A DNA stretch of 64,000 nucleotides from Zhenpiania hominis (GCF_014333425.1 NZ_JACRYT010000003.1:214019-278018); one strand, 5' to 3'; shown: positions 53,136 to 62,717, counted from the first letter of the stretch. Program-made: numbers and translations. The notes: a model not told the origin generated them from the letters alone.

Positions 53136-53913
53136 ATGGAATATATTTTGCTGATTATTGGGTTTGTATTGTTAGTAAAAAGCGCGGATGTCTTTGTTGA
53201 CGGCAGCTCCGCGATTGCGAAACACTTCGGTATTTCCTCGCCCTGTAGAGCGTTCTGTTCTGCGTAAGGAATACCCGCTCTCGATTGTTGCCGCCGCGCT
53301 GTTTATCGTTCTCGCTTTGTTCAATCCTTTTTCATCATCCCTGTATCTTTCCAGAGTAGATGGGATTGCACTGCTTGCGGTCTTTACCTGGTTCTTGATT
53401 TCCACAATCCGCAAGGGAAAGCGTGAAACTCCCGCAGAAGAAACACCTGCCGACGGTACGAAACAGTTCCCCCTCTCAAAAGGCATCATCTTAGCGGCGG
53501 TCGGACTTGCCGCTGTCATTGCCGGAGGACAGCTTGTCGTAAACAATGTCAGTGAAATCGCGGCTTCCTTTGGCGTCAGCCAGACCCTGATCGGTCTTAC
53601 GATTGTCGCCATCGGCACTTCCCTTCCGGAACTCGTAACCAGTATCGCCGCCGCTTTAAAGGGAGAAACGGATATCGCAGTGGGAAATGTGATCGGTTCC
53701 AATATCTTTAATCTGCTCTTTGTACTGGGCGCTTCGGTTACCATCAACCCGATCAAAACCGAATGGATCAGTGTGTATGATGCTGCGATTCTTGTGGCAG
53801 TAAGCCTTTTCGCTATGATTCCGGCGCTGCAGAAAAAAGAAATCCGCAGAGTCTGGGGAATCCTTTTCATTCTTCTTTACGCGGCATATACCGCTTACCT
53901 TTTAATCCGCTAG
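53136..53913 (+). pseudogene. Ca2+/Na+ antiporter (CaCA family) with internal deletion
   Basis: From ATG 53136 the frame reads MEYILLIIGFVLLVKSADVF then SSAIAKHFGIS, the normal first helix of YrbG-like antiporters, then goes out of frame and stops at 53261. The adjacent frame continues RSVLRKEYPLSIVAAALFIV to the end (53913) with the second alpha-repeat intact (VAIGTSLPELVTSIAAALKG, GNVIGSNIFNLLFVLG). The first alpha-repeat and about 60-75 residues are missing. Normal length is about 320 residues. Ion transport should be lost. Confidence 0.85.
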
Positions 53914-53940
53914 TTCTTAACTGCTGATGATTTTCTTTTT

Positions 53941-53986
53941 CACTAAGCGAAGTTCTGATCTCTTCCGGGACCGCTTAGTGTTTTTT
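53941..53986 (+). terminator. Terminator after the antiporter pseudogene
   Basis: CACTAAGCG (53941-53949) pairs with CGCTTAGTG (53972-53980), then six T. Confidence 0.85.
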
Positions 53987-54059
53987 ATAATTTTGGAAAT
54001 ATCGTTTCAACTCATATTTTGCTCATTCAGGAATAGATTTACTTCTAGAGGTGAAAAAA

Positions 54060-54650
54060 ATGATGAATTACATTTGGGCAGCTATGATATGTCTAGGCAT
54101 CGGCTTTGCCTGCTTTAACGGAACCCTTGGAAGTTTTACGGATGGGCTGATGGAAAGCTGCACACAGGCAGTAGAATTTGTCATCGGACTAATCGGTATT
54201 ATGGCTGTCTGGAGCGGTCTTATGAACATAGCGGAAAAATCCGGATTAATTGAAAAAATCGCAAAACGGGTCAATCCGTTTATGCACTTTCTCTTTCCGT
54301 GCGAAAAGGATGACCAGACCATCGCTGTCATGCTGATGAGCTTTGTCGCAAATATCTTTGGCGCCGGGAACAGTGCTACAGTGTTTTCTTTAAAAGCGAT
54401 GGAGCGTCTTGATGAAGCTAACAGCCATTCCCCCTATGCAAGCGACGCCATGTGTATGTTCACCGCCGTCACCATGTCCATGGTACAGCTGGTTCCCGTT
54501 ACAGTTGTAAAAATCCGAAATGACTTGGGGTCGGTTGATTCCGGCAGTATCATCATTCCATCGATTTTAGCAGGGCTTATCTCCATGGCAGCATCCATCC
54601 TGGTATGCAAATTATTTGAAAGGAAATCCCGTCATGTCAACCGCCCTTAG
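54060..54650 (+). CDS. spmA: Spore maturation protein A
   Basis: 196 residues with four to five membrane segments and a gate-like fold (nucleoside-transporter related): GLIGIMAVWSGLMNIAEKSG, ANIFGAGNSATVFSLKAMERL and FTAVTMSMVQLVPVTVV. SpmA with SpmB is needed for proper dehydration of the spore core. ATG 54060 has GAGGTG 6 bases upstream. It shares about 50 bp of leader sequence with the antiporter pseudogene. Confidence 0.93.
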   Translation: MMNYIWAAMICLGIGFACFNGTLGSFTDGLMESCTQAVEFVIGLIGIMAVWSGLMNIAEKSGLIEKIAKRVNPFMHFLFPCEKDDQTIAVMLMSFVANIFGAGNSATVFSLKAMERLDEANSHSPYASDAMCMFTAVTMSMVQLVPVTVVKIRNDLGSVDSGSIIIPSILAGLISMAASILVCKLFERKSRHVNRP

Positions 54651-55161
54651 CACCTTATCCGTATTTTTTATACCGGTAATCATCACCATCATTATTGTCT
54701 ATGGATTAAAGAAAAAAGCACCTGTCTACGATCTGTTCGCAGAAGGCGCGAAAGATGGAATTTCAACTGCAATAGAAATCCTGCCTTTCATTATTGCTAT
54801 TTTCATCGGAATTGAAGCCATTACCTCCTCCGGAGCGATGGAGTGGCTTCAGACCATTCTCGGACCGGTGTTTGAGTTTTTCGGGATTCCGGAAGATCTC
54901 ATCTCCCTGATCCTTCTGCGTCCAGTCTCCGGCAGCGGATCACTTGTTCTCGCCCAGCGAATCATGGAAGACTGCGGACCGGATTCTCTTGTCGGCCGGG
55001 CCGCGTCCGTTATGGTCGGAAGCTGTGAAACTGTATTTTATGTGCTGGCGCTGTATTTTGGCGTCACTGCTGTAAAAAAAATGCGCCATGCCTTTGCCGC
55101 CGGTCTTATCGGCTATATCATCGGAATTTTCGCTTCCGTTTTTATATGCAATATTATGTAA
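54634..55161 (+). CDS. spmB: Spore maturation protein B
   Basis: 175 residues with four membrane segments: PVIITIIIVYGLKKKAPVYD, FAEGAKDGISTAIEILPFII, LLRPVSGSGSLVLAQRIMED and GSCETVFYVLALYFG are SpmB hallmarks. It overlaps spmA by 17 bases, so they are made together. Its last 8 bases overlap the convergent trmN6 gene. Confidence 0.93.
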   Translation: MSTALSTLSVFFIPVIITIIIVYGLKKKAPVYDLFAEGAKDGISTAIEILPFIIAIFIGIEAITSSGAMEWLQTILGPVFEFFGIPEDLISLILLRPVSGSGSLVLAQRIMEDCGPDSLVGRAASVMVGSCETVFYVLALYFGVTAVKKMRHAFAAGLIGYIIGIFASVFICNIM

Positions 55162-55882
55162 ACCTTTCATAAATCTGCTGAATTTCGTTGGAATATACGC
55201 CTTTTTCCTGATAGATATATAGATTTTCAAGAAACTTCAGTTCAATCCCTCCGTTTTTCACACAATGAAGCAACACCAGATTCGGAGTCTCCCCCTTCTG
55301 GGGCGCCACCAGACGCATTTCCTTTGGTTCCAGCTTCCAGCTTCTGCACGCAGAAAAAAGATCCACAAGTCTCGCCGGCCGGTGAACCAGGTAGAAGTCG
55401 CCTCGATCCTTCAGGATTCGGGAGGCACACATGACGAAATCCTCCAGACTTCCAACCGTCTCATGGCGCGCTATGGTCTTGGCCTCATTTTGATTTTTCA
55501 ACCCGCACTGCCCTGCCATATAGGGAGGATTCGCCGTGACGGCATCCGCCCAGTGACACAGTCCGTCAAACTCCGCTACATTTGCCTGGACAAAATGCAG
55601 CCGCTCGGAAAGGCCATTCAGAGCGGCATTTCTCACTGCTCTCTGCCAGGATTCTTGTTGATATTCAATCCCGTAAATGGATTCCGCTTTTGTCTTATGA
55701 CTTAAAATCAGAGGAATGATTCCAGTTCCTGTACCCAAATCCACAATTCGATTCGCCGTTTTGCGCGCCGCAAAATCCGCCAGTATCACCGCGTCTACCC
55801 CGTAACAGAATTCTTCCGGTTTTTGAATCAGTTTTAAGTCAGAAAACCCGATCTCATCAATTCGTTCTCCAGAGTAAAGCAT
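55154..55882 (-). CDS. trmN6: tRNA1(Val) (adenine-37 N6)-methyltransferase
   Basis: 242 residues. SAM-binding VDLGTGTGIIPLILSH (near 48-63), catalytic NPPYM (near 117) and the family start ERIDEIGFSDLKLIQ..EEFCYGVDAVILADF. Same protein as B. subtilis YabB. Last gene of the tmk-holB-ricT operon, 5 bases after ricT. Confidence 0.93.
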   Translation of the reverse strand: MLYSGERIDEIGFSDLKLIQKPEEFCYGVDAVILADFAARKTANRIVDLGTGTGIIPLILSHKTKAESIYGIEYQQESWQRAVRNAALNGLSERLHFVQANVAEFDGLCHWADAVTANPPYMAGQCGLKNQNEAKTIARHETVGSLEDFVMCASRILKDRGDFYLVHRPARLVDLFSACRSWKLEPKEMRLVAPQKGETPNLVLLHCVKNGGIELKFLENLYIYQEKGVYSNEIQQIYERFT

Positions 55883-55887
55883 CTTCT

Positions 55888-56817
55888 CTAATCCTTCAGC
55901 AAATCCTTGATTTCTTCCAGAAGCTCGCCGTCCAACTCTTCCAGATCATTTTCCGCTTTCTTTTTCTTCTTGCCTTTGCCAAGGCGTTTGATCTCTTCTT
56001 TTTTATAATTGTAGAACTCGGTGCTCAGCTTTTCCTGCTGTTCTTTTTCCTTATTTGCAGGCTCCAAAATCAACCTGGTTTTTATTTTATTTTCAAGTAG
56101 GTTGGTTTCAACCACAACAGCCATTCCATCCGGAGTTTTTATCCTCTCACCCGGATCCGGCATTCCTTTTTTCAGTTCTACATACACGTCGTTTTCATAC
56201 TTCAGACAACACATTAGACGCCCACAGATTCCCGATATTTTCGTCGGATTCAGAGAAAGATTCTGTACCTTTGCCATTTTAATTGATACCGGCTCGAACT
56301 CTGTCAACCAACTATGGCAGCAAAGGCTTCTCCCACAGGTGCCGATTCCTCCCCGCATTTTTGCTTCATCCCGGACTCCGATCTGCCGCAACTCAATACG
56401 CATCTTGAACACGCCTGCAAGATCTTTTACCAATTCACGAAAATCAACTCTTCCATCTGCAGTAAAATAGAAGATGATTTTACTGTTATCAAAGGTATAT
56501 TCTACATCTACCAATTTCATTTCCAGTTTGTGTTTGTTAATTTTCTCCTGACACAGACGCAATGCCCGCTCTTTCTTCTGAAGATTGGTTTTATGGCGTT
56601 TATGATCCCGTTCATCCGCAATTCGGATAATTTTTTTCAAAGGGGATACAATTTCCGACTTTGAAATTTCTTTTTCCGCCATGTTAATCGTTCCAAATTC
56701 CGTTCCTCTGGCTGTTTCTACAATCACATGATCTCCAACCTTAACCTGAAGATCTCCCGGGTCAAAATAATAAATCTTTCCGGCAGGCTTAAAATTTACA
56801 CCTACTACTTTTACCAT
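55888..56817 (-). CDS. ricT: PSP1-domain protein RicT (YaaT)
   Basis: 309 residues. PSP1 domain with conserved Cys clusters GTCGRSLCCHSWL and GICGRLMCCLKYE that bind [4Fe-4S] in the RicA-RicF-RicT (Y-) complex, which affects RNase Y and, in Bacillus, sporulation and competence. The C-terminus is lysine-rich (GKGKKKKKAEND). ATG 56817 lies 8 bases past the holB stop. Confidence 0.93.
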   Translation of the reverse strand: MVKVVGVNFKPAGKIYYFDPGDLQVKVGDHVIVETARGTEFGTINMAEKEISKSEIVSPLKKIIRIADERDHKRHKTNLQKKERALRLCQEKINKHKLEMKLVDVEYTFDNSKIIFYFTADGRVDFRELVKDLAGVFKMRIELRQIGVRDEAKMRGGIGTCGRSLCCHSWLTEFEPVSIKMAKVQNLSLNPTKISGICGRLMCCLKYENDVYVELKKGMPDPGERIKTPDGMAVVVETNLLENKIKTRLILEPANKEKEQQEKLSTEFYNYKKEEIKRLGKGKKKKKAENDLEELDGELLEEIKDLLKD

Positions 56818-56824
56818 ACCGCTA

Positions 56825-57637
56825 TTATCCTCCAATTTTTATCATCAGATCCTTTAGCGCGTAACTTTTGGATACGCCCCTTTGGATCTGCCTCCTTGTC
56901 TTTTCAATACAATCCACATTTTTGAAAATTCGACTTTTTTTGTACAGACGACTTTTTTCCGAGGGGTCAATCAGCAGGTCCCGATATACCCTTTCCAGCG
57001 CATCCAGAAACGCTCTCACTTGACCGTCATCCTTTATAATATCTTCAATGGCCTCTTTTCTCTTATAAAAGGGAGCTCCCTCCAATAGAAGATCGGCGAT
57101 CTCACGGGCTTTATCCATCATGCCCTCATAACTTTCTTTTCCAAAGTAATTCAACCGAAACTTCACACACCGGGATAAAATAGTCTGAGTTAGATTCTCT
57201 ATATTTTCCGATAGGAGAATCAAAATCGTCCCTTCCGGAGGTTCCTCCAGAGTTTTCAAAAGCCGATTTTGCGCACGGAGCGTCATCGTATCCGCATCCT
57301 TTATAATCGCGATGTTCCGTTCTCCATAAGGCTTTGTTTTCAGTCTCTCCTGAAGAGATTCAATTGCCTCGTCTTTAATACTAGCGCCGTCTGCCTCCAC
57401 ATAAAACAAATCCTCATAATTTCCATGCTCCACTTTCCTGCAGGACGGACATTCACCACATCCGATTCCGGGCTTTTCCTTACATAAAACGGCCTTGACA
57501 AAGGCTTCGGCAAATGCCTTTTTATCCAATACCGCCTCTCCCTCGAAAATATAAGCGTGAGAAACATTGCCGCTTTTAATCGAAGCGCTTAGACGATCAA
57601 TCAATTTCTGATTTCCCTCAATCTGGCTGAAGCTCAT
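56825..57637 (-). CDS. holB: DNA polymerase III delta' subunit
   Basis: 270 residues. AAA+ clamp-loader part with zinc site CGECPSCRKVEHGNYEDL, sensor region RAQNRLLKTLEEPPEGTILI and SRCVKFRL. The Walker A is degenerate (EGEAVLDKK), normal for delta'. It overlaps tmk by 4 bases. It helps load the sliding clamp. Confidence 0.93.
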   Translation of the reverse strand: MSFSQIEGNQKLIDRLSASIKSGNVSHAYIFEGEAVLDKKAFAEAFVKAVLCKEKPGIGCGECPSCRKVEHGNYEDLFYVEADGASIKDEAIESLQERLKTKPYGERNIAIIKDADTMTLRAQNRLLKTLEEPPEGTILILLSENIENLTQTILSRCVKFRLNYFGKESYEGMMDKAREIADLLLEGAPFYKRKEAIEDIIKDDGQVRAFLDALERVYRDLLIDPSEKSRLYKKSRIFKNVDCIEKTRRQIQRGVSKSYALKDLMIKIGG

Positions 57638-58254
57638 CTTTCCAAATGCCTTTCTATATGATATAGAATTTCTTCACGAATTTCACCGATCTCTTGGTTT
57701 GCGTCTATGCCTACAATCCGGTCTGGAAACTGCAGTTCCAGCTCCTCATAACCATTGAATACCCGGTTATGAAAATCAATCGATTCTTGCTCAATCCGAT
57801 CCTGCTTTTCCTTATCAATCCGTTTTCTTCCAATTTCCGGATTCAACTTCAACAGAAAGGTAAGATCCGGCATACAGTCCTGTACTGCGTAGGCATTGAT
57901 AACCGCCACACAGTCTCCCAACCCGCGCCCGTACCCTTGGTAAGCGATACTGGAATCCAGAAAGCGATCACAGATCACATGGATTCCTTCATTCAGAGCC
58001 GGACGGATCACCTGGGCTACATGTTGGGCTCTTGCCGCCGCGTATAACATTGTTTCCGTCATCGGTTCCATCTCTTTGTTTTCCCGATCCAGAATAATTG
58101 TACGAATCTTTTCACTGATGGGAGTTCCTCCCGGTTCTCTGGTGATAAGAACTTTTTCGCCTTTTTTTTCAAAAAAAGCCTTTATTGCCTCAATCTGAGT
58201 CGACTTTCCGGACCCGTCCGGGCCCTCCAGAGTAATAAACATCCCCTTTTTCAT
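57634..58254 (-). CDS. tmk: Thymidylate kinase
   Basis: 206 residues. P-loop EGPDGSGKST, REPGGTPISEKIR, DRFLDSSIAYQGYGRGLG (the DR(F/Y) dTMP-binding motif) and a LID region RIDKEKQDRIEQE. It makes dTDP for DNA synthesis. It overlaps the small gene upstream by 4 bases (ATGA). Confidence 0.97.
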   Translation of the reverse strand: MKKGMFITLEGPDGSGKSTQIEAIKAFFEKKGEKVLITREPGGTPISEKIRTIILDRENKEMEPMTETMLYAAARAQHVAQVIRPALNEGIHVICDRFLDSSIAYQGYGRGLGDCVAVINAYAVQDCMPDLTFLLKLNPEIGRKRIDKEKQDRIEQESIDFHNRVFNGYEELELQFPDRIVGIDANQEIGEIREEILYHIERHLER

Positions 58255-58415
58255 CTTCGTCTACTCCTGTTTTTCTTTTTCCCTGTCGGTGTCCCACCTT
58301 TGTTCTGCCTCACAACCTCATCGATCAGTTTCATTAGAAAATATATCATCAAATAGACTAGAGGGACGCAGAGCAGCAACGTAAAAATTACTTTCAGGAC
58401 AGTCATAAAAGCCAT
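58251..58415 (-). CDS. Small single-helix membrane protein, first gene of tmk operon
   Basis: 54 residues from ATG 58415 (AGGAGGGGGAG upstream): one membrane helix (about 5-28), then a very basic tail ending KKKNRSRRR on the cytoplasmic side. Not a recognised family. Translational overlap with tmk suggests it is expressed. Confidence 0.65.
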   Translation of the reverse strand: MAFMTVLKVIFTLLLCVPLVYLMIYFLMKLIDEVVRQNKGGTPTGKKKNRSRRR

Positions 58416-58504
58416 AAAACTCCCCCTCCTATCTTTCGTAAATCCATGCCCCATAAATGCATCTTAAAAAATATTATATCATGCGTATCCTATCTTCTAC
58501 AACA

Positions 58505-59332
58505 TTAATATCCCAATGACTTTAGCCTGCATACAATGTCCCAGTAGAGATCCGTAATGTCCAGTATTCCGCCAGACCGCCTTCTCGTTGAAAGCTTTCT
58601 TTTTTTTGAATCCACTACAACCGGATGGGATATGCCGTGTCTTCCCGGACCTGAGTACACTCCCCGAAAATCACCCCATTTAGCGGATTCAACCGATACC
58701 AAACCGTCATTTGGCCCCTCCATTCTGCGCACAAAGCTGTAAAATATACTCATCGCCGGATCGCTTAAAGCGTTTTTCATATCAAAAGCATAACTCTGAT
58801 AATACACGCCTTTCATATCCGGAACCAACATATTAAAAACCTGCATATAATCCGCGGTCATCTGTTCGTATACTTTTAGAGAAACATTATTCTCTCCCCC
58901 GTCTACTGTCAACATGCGGTTAAAAAGAGCCACTAGCCCATCGTATACCTGCCTGGCACGTTTTTTCATTCGATCCATAGAGACAATCCCTCTATGAGGT
59001 GTCGCCATTGTCGTAAGGGATGCGATACGTTCCGCCATATCCAGCCTTGAAATCAGATATCTTGCTTCAATTCCTCCCTTAGAATGTGCAATTAAATTCA
59101 GCTTTTCCGCGCCTGACTGACGCAGCGCATTCTCCGCGGAAACTTTCAACTGGGCGGCGTTATGTTCAATCGTGCCAAAAGCGTCCTGATTCCCGAACCA
59201 CAGTTCCGCGCCATGGGAACGCAAAACATCAGGAATTCTTCCCCAGTATCCTCCGGAACCATTGTCCTGATATCCGATTCCATGAATCAACATAATCGGG
59301 TATTTCGTCGCGCAACTCTGATCCAAAACCAT
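58505..59332 (-). CDS. Triacylglycerol lipase/esterase, alpha/beta hydrolase
   Basis: 275 residues. Oxyanion segment YPIMLIHGIGYQD, nucleophile elbow LIAHSKGG (Ser near 83), catalytic His in GRHGISHPVVVD (near 238) and an acidic residue in EGPNDGLVSVES. It resembles family I (Pseudomonas-type) lipases but has no signal peptide, so it would act inside the cell unless exported otherwise. The second His segment precedes a basic RRRSGG patch. Single gene. Confidence 0.85.
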   Translation of the reverse strand: MVLDQSCATKYPIMLIHGIGYQDNGSGGYWGRIPDVLRSHGAELWFGNQDAFGTIEHNAAQLKVSAENALRQSGAEKLNLIAHSKGGIEARYLISRLDMAERIASLTTMATPHRGIVSMDRMKKRARQVYDGLVALFNRMLTVDGGENNVSLKVYEQMTADYMQVFNMLVPDMKGVYYQSYAFDMKNALSDPAMSIFYSFVRRMEGPNDGLVSVESAKWGDFRGVYSGPGRHGISHPVVVDSKKRKLSTRRRSGGILDITDLYWDIVCRLKSLGY

Positions 59333-59421
59333 TTCTCCCTTTTCCCAGTTTTCGCTTCAAACAGACATTATTATACCATAAAAAGAAGGAGTTGTCCTCT
59401 GACATCTCCTTCCTTGCGTCC

Positions 59422-61305
59422 TTATTCTTCAATAAGCGGAAACTTAAGAATTACTTTGAACAGGTCGCCGTCTACCACCACCCGGAAACGGCCTCCCTGC
59501 AGTTCCACCAGATTCCTGGCGATGGATAGTCCCAGCCCGCTGCCTTCTGTATGCCGCGAGCGATCGCCTCTTACAAATCGTTCCGTCAGTTCCTCTTCCG
59601 TCAGATTCAGTTCGTAGCGGGAAGTATTCCGCCAAGTAATGACTGCCTGCCCGTCCGTCTCCTCCAGATTGAGATAGACCCGCGTCTCCGGTTGGGAGTA
59701 TTTGCAGATATTGTTGAGCAGATTATCAAACACCCGCCAGAGTCGCCGTCCATCCGCCATAATTTCCAGTTCCTTGTCCGGAAGCTTTGTTACAAACTTT
59801 AGTTTACAGTTTTCCGCTTTTTCTTCGTATTCTCCAATGGTCTGCTCCAAGAGCACCCCTACCTGGCAGGGCGCCAATTCCATCTTTATGTTTCCGGTCG
59901 CGGCCTTGGAGGCATCCACTAAATCCTCGGTCAACTTTTTCAGCCTGCTGGACTGCCGGTCCAGAACCTCCACATATTCCTGTGCCTTTTCGCTTCCCAG
60001 CTCTTCCTTCTTCAGAAAATCCACATAATTGATAATTGAGGTAAGCGGCGTCTTGATATCGTGAGAAACGTTGGTAATCAGCTCCGCTTTGAATCGTTCG
60101 CTTTTCGTCCGCTCCTCCACAGCCCTGGAAATCCCGATGCGGATATGATTGAGTGTATCCGCGTGATCCGACAGATCCCAAAACAATCCTTTTTTATCAA
60201 TTTGATACGCCAAATCTCCCTGCGCGATTTTCTCCGCTCCTTCTTTCAGCCTCTTAAAGCACATGGCAGTGTAAACAGCCAGTACACACGCCGCCAAAAG
60301 CAACACCGCAATAAAAAACAGAAAGAACCCGTTATAATAGACCTGCGGCGCCATAAAAACAATGAGAAAGAAGAAAATCAGCGCGGCAGCCGCTGTTTTC
60401 CAGACCACCGGAATCTGTCGGATAAAAAACGCCGCCGCTTTTTGCAGCCTCCGCAGGAGACGCAGACACAAATAAATAATCGTGCTCCGCCACCATGCTC
60501 CCTGCTTTGCTCTTGCCGCGAAAATGGTCAGAAAACCGCTTATCACAATCGATGCCCCCAGCACGATAAAAATAGCCAACGCCATCGACGCATCGAATTC
60601 ATACCCAAACTGGATCGATGTCACAGCGCTTAGCAGCACAGCCAGGATTACTCCTGCTACCACCGCCCCTAAATCCAGCGGAATCATCTTCAGTATTTCG
60701 CCAGAGTTCTTCCGACCGCAGCCTGCCGATACCATAAGGAACACGAATAGCGCAATCGCTCCCGCAAGTCCGCATGATCCAGCTATGACCGCCGGAATTC
60801 TGTACTGATACAGATTCTGCTGCAATCCGTAAAAACTCGCGATTTCGTCCGGAAAACCGGTTGTTCCGTCCTGCGGCGCCCTCAGATAGATTTCCACTCC
60901 GTAGCTTTCAAAATCATAAGAATTCTGATAAACATCCCCTCCGTTTTTCAGATCCCCATGAAGCTGGCGAAGCGGTTTTCCCTGCATCGATATGGTTCCG
61001 TTTGCGTCGACGGATTCTTCATAAATGGCATACCCAAAATTAACAGCATCTTCTTCTAATCCGGAAAAAAAACGCTCTAATTCCTGGCTGCCGTAATTCA
61101 CATACCGATCGATAATCTCTCCTGAAGCGAAGTCCGCGGTTTCCGTAAATATCTCCGCGCGCACACTTTCTTCATCCTTTGAATACCATCCCTGGCTTAC
61201 ATTAAAAATCACCACAGCTGCCGAAAATACCGTCACTAGCACGAAAAACTGCAGCAACACAAATGCAGTAATTTTTACCGCCAGATTTTTCTTTATTTGT
61301 TCCAC
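59422..61305 (-). CDS. Large sensor histidine kinase (VanS-like core)
   Basis: About 627 residues. First membrane helix near 10-35, an outer domain (to about 165), then six or so further membrane helices (170-365), a HAMP-like stretch, and H-box NVSHDIKTPLTSIINYVDF, N-box FDNLLNNICKYSQ and G2 GSGLGLSIARNLVELQGG. The extra membrane block between sensor and kinase is unusual for simple VanS proteins. GTG 61305 is 13 bases after the regulator stop. The signal is unknown. Confidence 0.9.
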   Translation of the reverse strand: MEQIKKNLAVKITAFVLLQFFVLVTVFSAAVVIFNVSQGWYSKDEESVRAEIFTETADFASGEIIDRYVNYGSQELERFFSGLEEDAVNFGYAIYEESVDANGTISMQGKPLRQLHGDLKNGGDVYQNSYDFESYGVEIYLRAPQDGTTGFPDEIASFYGLQQNLYQYRIPAVIAGSCGLAGAIALFVFLMVSAGCGRKNSGEILKMIPLDLGAVVAGVILAVLLSAVTSIQFGYEFDASMALAIFIVLGASIVISGFLTIFAARAKQGAWWRSTIIYLCLRLLRRLQKAAAFFIRQIPVVWKTAAAALIFFFLIVFMAPQVYYNGFFLFFIAVLLLAACVLAVYTAMCFKRLKEGAEKIAQGDLAYQIDKKGLFWDLSDHADTLNHIRIGISRAVEERTKSERFKAELITNVSHDIKTPLTSIINYVDFLKKEELGSEKAQEYVEVLDRQSSRLKKLTEDLVDASKAATGNIKMELAPCQVGVLLEQTIGEYEEKAENCKLKFVTKLPDKELEIMADGRRLWRVFDNLLNNICKYSQPETRVYLNLEETDGQAVITWRNTSRYELNLTEEELTERFVRGDRSRHTEGSGLGLSIARNLVELQGGRFRVVVDGDLFKVILKFPLIEE

Positions 61306-61318
61306 TTTTATACACACC

Positions 61319-62002
61319 TCACTCGATTTTATATCCCTGTCCCCACACAACCTTCAAATGTCTTGGCTCGTCCGGATTAATCTCCAGCTTCTCCCGCAGA
61401 TGTCGGATATGAACCGCTACCGTACCCTCGGTTCCATAAGCGTATTCATCCCACACCTGACTATAAATCTGCTTTGGGGAAAAGACCTGCCCCGGATGCT
61501 CCATTAAAAACTTTAAAATTCCGTACTCCTTCGGCGTGAGGCTGACCGATTCGCCTGCCAGAGCTACCTTCTTCGCCCGATCATCCAGCTGAATGTCCCC
61601 CACCTGCAGCGAATCTTTTTTCATCGTCCCGGCCCCCAGCTCCATATATCTCCGAAGTTGGGATTTGACCCTCGCCAGCAATTCTACCGGATTAAAAGGC
61701 TTTGTCACATAATCGTCGGCCCCCAGATTCAGTCCCAGAATTTTATCCGTATCTTCCCCCTTTGCAGTCAGGAAAATGACAGGGATGTTCTTCGTCCTGC
61801 GCATTTGGGTAAGCACCTGAATCCCATCCAGCTCCGGCATCATAATGTCTAAAAGGATTAAATGAAGCTCTTCCTTTTCAATCACCTCCAATGCCTGTCT
61901 TCCGTTATACGCCTCGAATAAATGGTAATCATCATTCGCAAGATAAATTTTTAAGGCGGAAACAATATCCTTTTCGTCATCACAGATCAGTATGTTATAC
62001 AT
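61319..62002 (-). CDS. OmpR-family response regulator (VanR-like)
   Basis: 227 residues. Receiver: ICDDEKDIV, phospho-Asp in LILLDIMMPELDG (near 52), Lys in DDYVTKPFNPVELLARV (near 101). Winged helix: SLTPKEYGILKFLMEHPGQV and GTVAVHIRHLREKLEINPDE. The receiver ending is typical of VanR/YycF-type clostridial regulators. ATG 62002 has AAAGGA directly upstream. No target gene is obvious nearby. Confidence 0.93.
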   Translation of the reverse strand: MYNILICDDEKDIVSALKIYLANDDYHLFEAYNGRQALEVIEKEELHLILLDIMMPELDGIQVLTQMRRTKNIPVIFLTAKGEDTDKILGLNLGADDYVTKPFNPVELLARVKSQLRRYMELGAGTMKKDSLQVGDIQLDDRAKKVALAGESVSLTPKEYGILKFLMEHPGQVFSPKQIYSQVWDEYAYGTEGTVAVHIRHLREKLEINPDEPRHLKVVWGQGYKIE

Positions 62003-62096
62003 TCCTTTGTCAACCTCCATCGCTATTATGCCATAACAAATTTTAAGATAAAATCAGGGAAGTCTTTAAGTTTTTTTTAAGAAACCTACTCCGAAT

Positions 62097-62124
62097 AAAA
62101 AAGCTGCCAGTTACAGCAGCTTTT
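62097..62124 (-). terminator. Terminator of the GNAT gene
   Basis: AAAAGCTGC (62099-62107) and GCAGCTTTT (62116-62124); on the minus strand it is followed by TTTTTTA. Confidence 0.75.
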
Positions 62125-62162
62125 ACTAAAATCCCTGTTCTTTCCCAGTCACAAACACACTT

Positions 62163-62660
62163 TTATTTGTCACGACCTGCCAGCAATTCAATCTTATCCT
62201 TTGAAAGACGGTAAATCGTCATAGTATCCACACCCTTTGCACCCAGGTTTTTATAAAAATCCAGCGCCGGTTGGTTCCAATCCAAGCAACCCCATTCCAG
62301 TCTGCCACATCCCCGCTCCAAAGCAAGATTCGCCATATATTCCATCATCTGCTTACCTAAGCCATACCCACGGTAGGCTTCATCCACATAAAACCCGTCA
62401 ATATACATTCCCTTTTCCCCGATAAACGCCGACGAATTATTGTAATAGTAGAGAAACGCGACTATTTTGCCGTCCATTTCTCCGAAAATCGCTTCACCCG
62501 CTTTTTCCCGCAGCAGCCTGCGGGCGCTTTCTTCCGTAATCGTTATGCTGTCGCGCATTTTTTGATAAGTACCAAGTTTTCGCATAAACCCAACCACTAA
62601 TCCTGCATCCTCTTCCTGTGCTTTTCTTATGTGGAAATTTTCTATACATTTGTCTTTCAT
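62163..62660 (-). CDS. GNAT-family N-acetyltransferase
   Basis: 165 residues. Acetyl-CoA loop DEAYRGYGLGKQMMEYMAN (R/Q-x-x-G-x-G/A), strand MYIDGFYVDE, C-terminal LDWNQPALDFYKNLGAK. Closest in style to diamine/spermidine N1-acetyltransferases (SAT2-like). The substrate is not proven. GGGAGG precedes ATG. Confidence 0.9.
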   Translation of the reverse strand: MKDKCIENFHIRKAQEEDAGLVVGFMRKLGTYQKMRDSITITEESARRLLREKAGEAIFGEMDGKIVAFLYYYNNSSAFIGEKGMYIDGFYVDEAYRGYGLGKQMMEYMANLALERGCGRLEWGCLDWNQPALDFYKNLGAKGVDTMTIYRLSKDKIELLAGRDK

Positions 62661-62717
62661 TAATGTATACCTCCCTTCTTTTCTTAGGTTAAATGCTATC
62701 CGTAGAATTTATAATCC

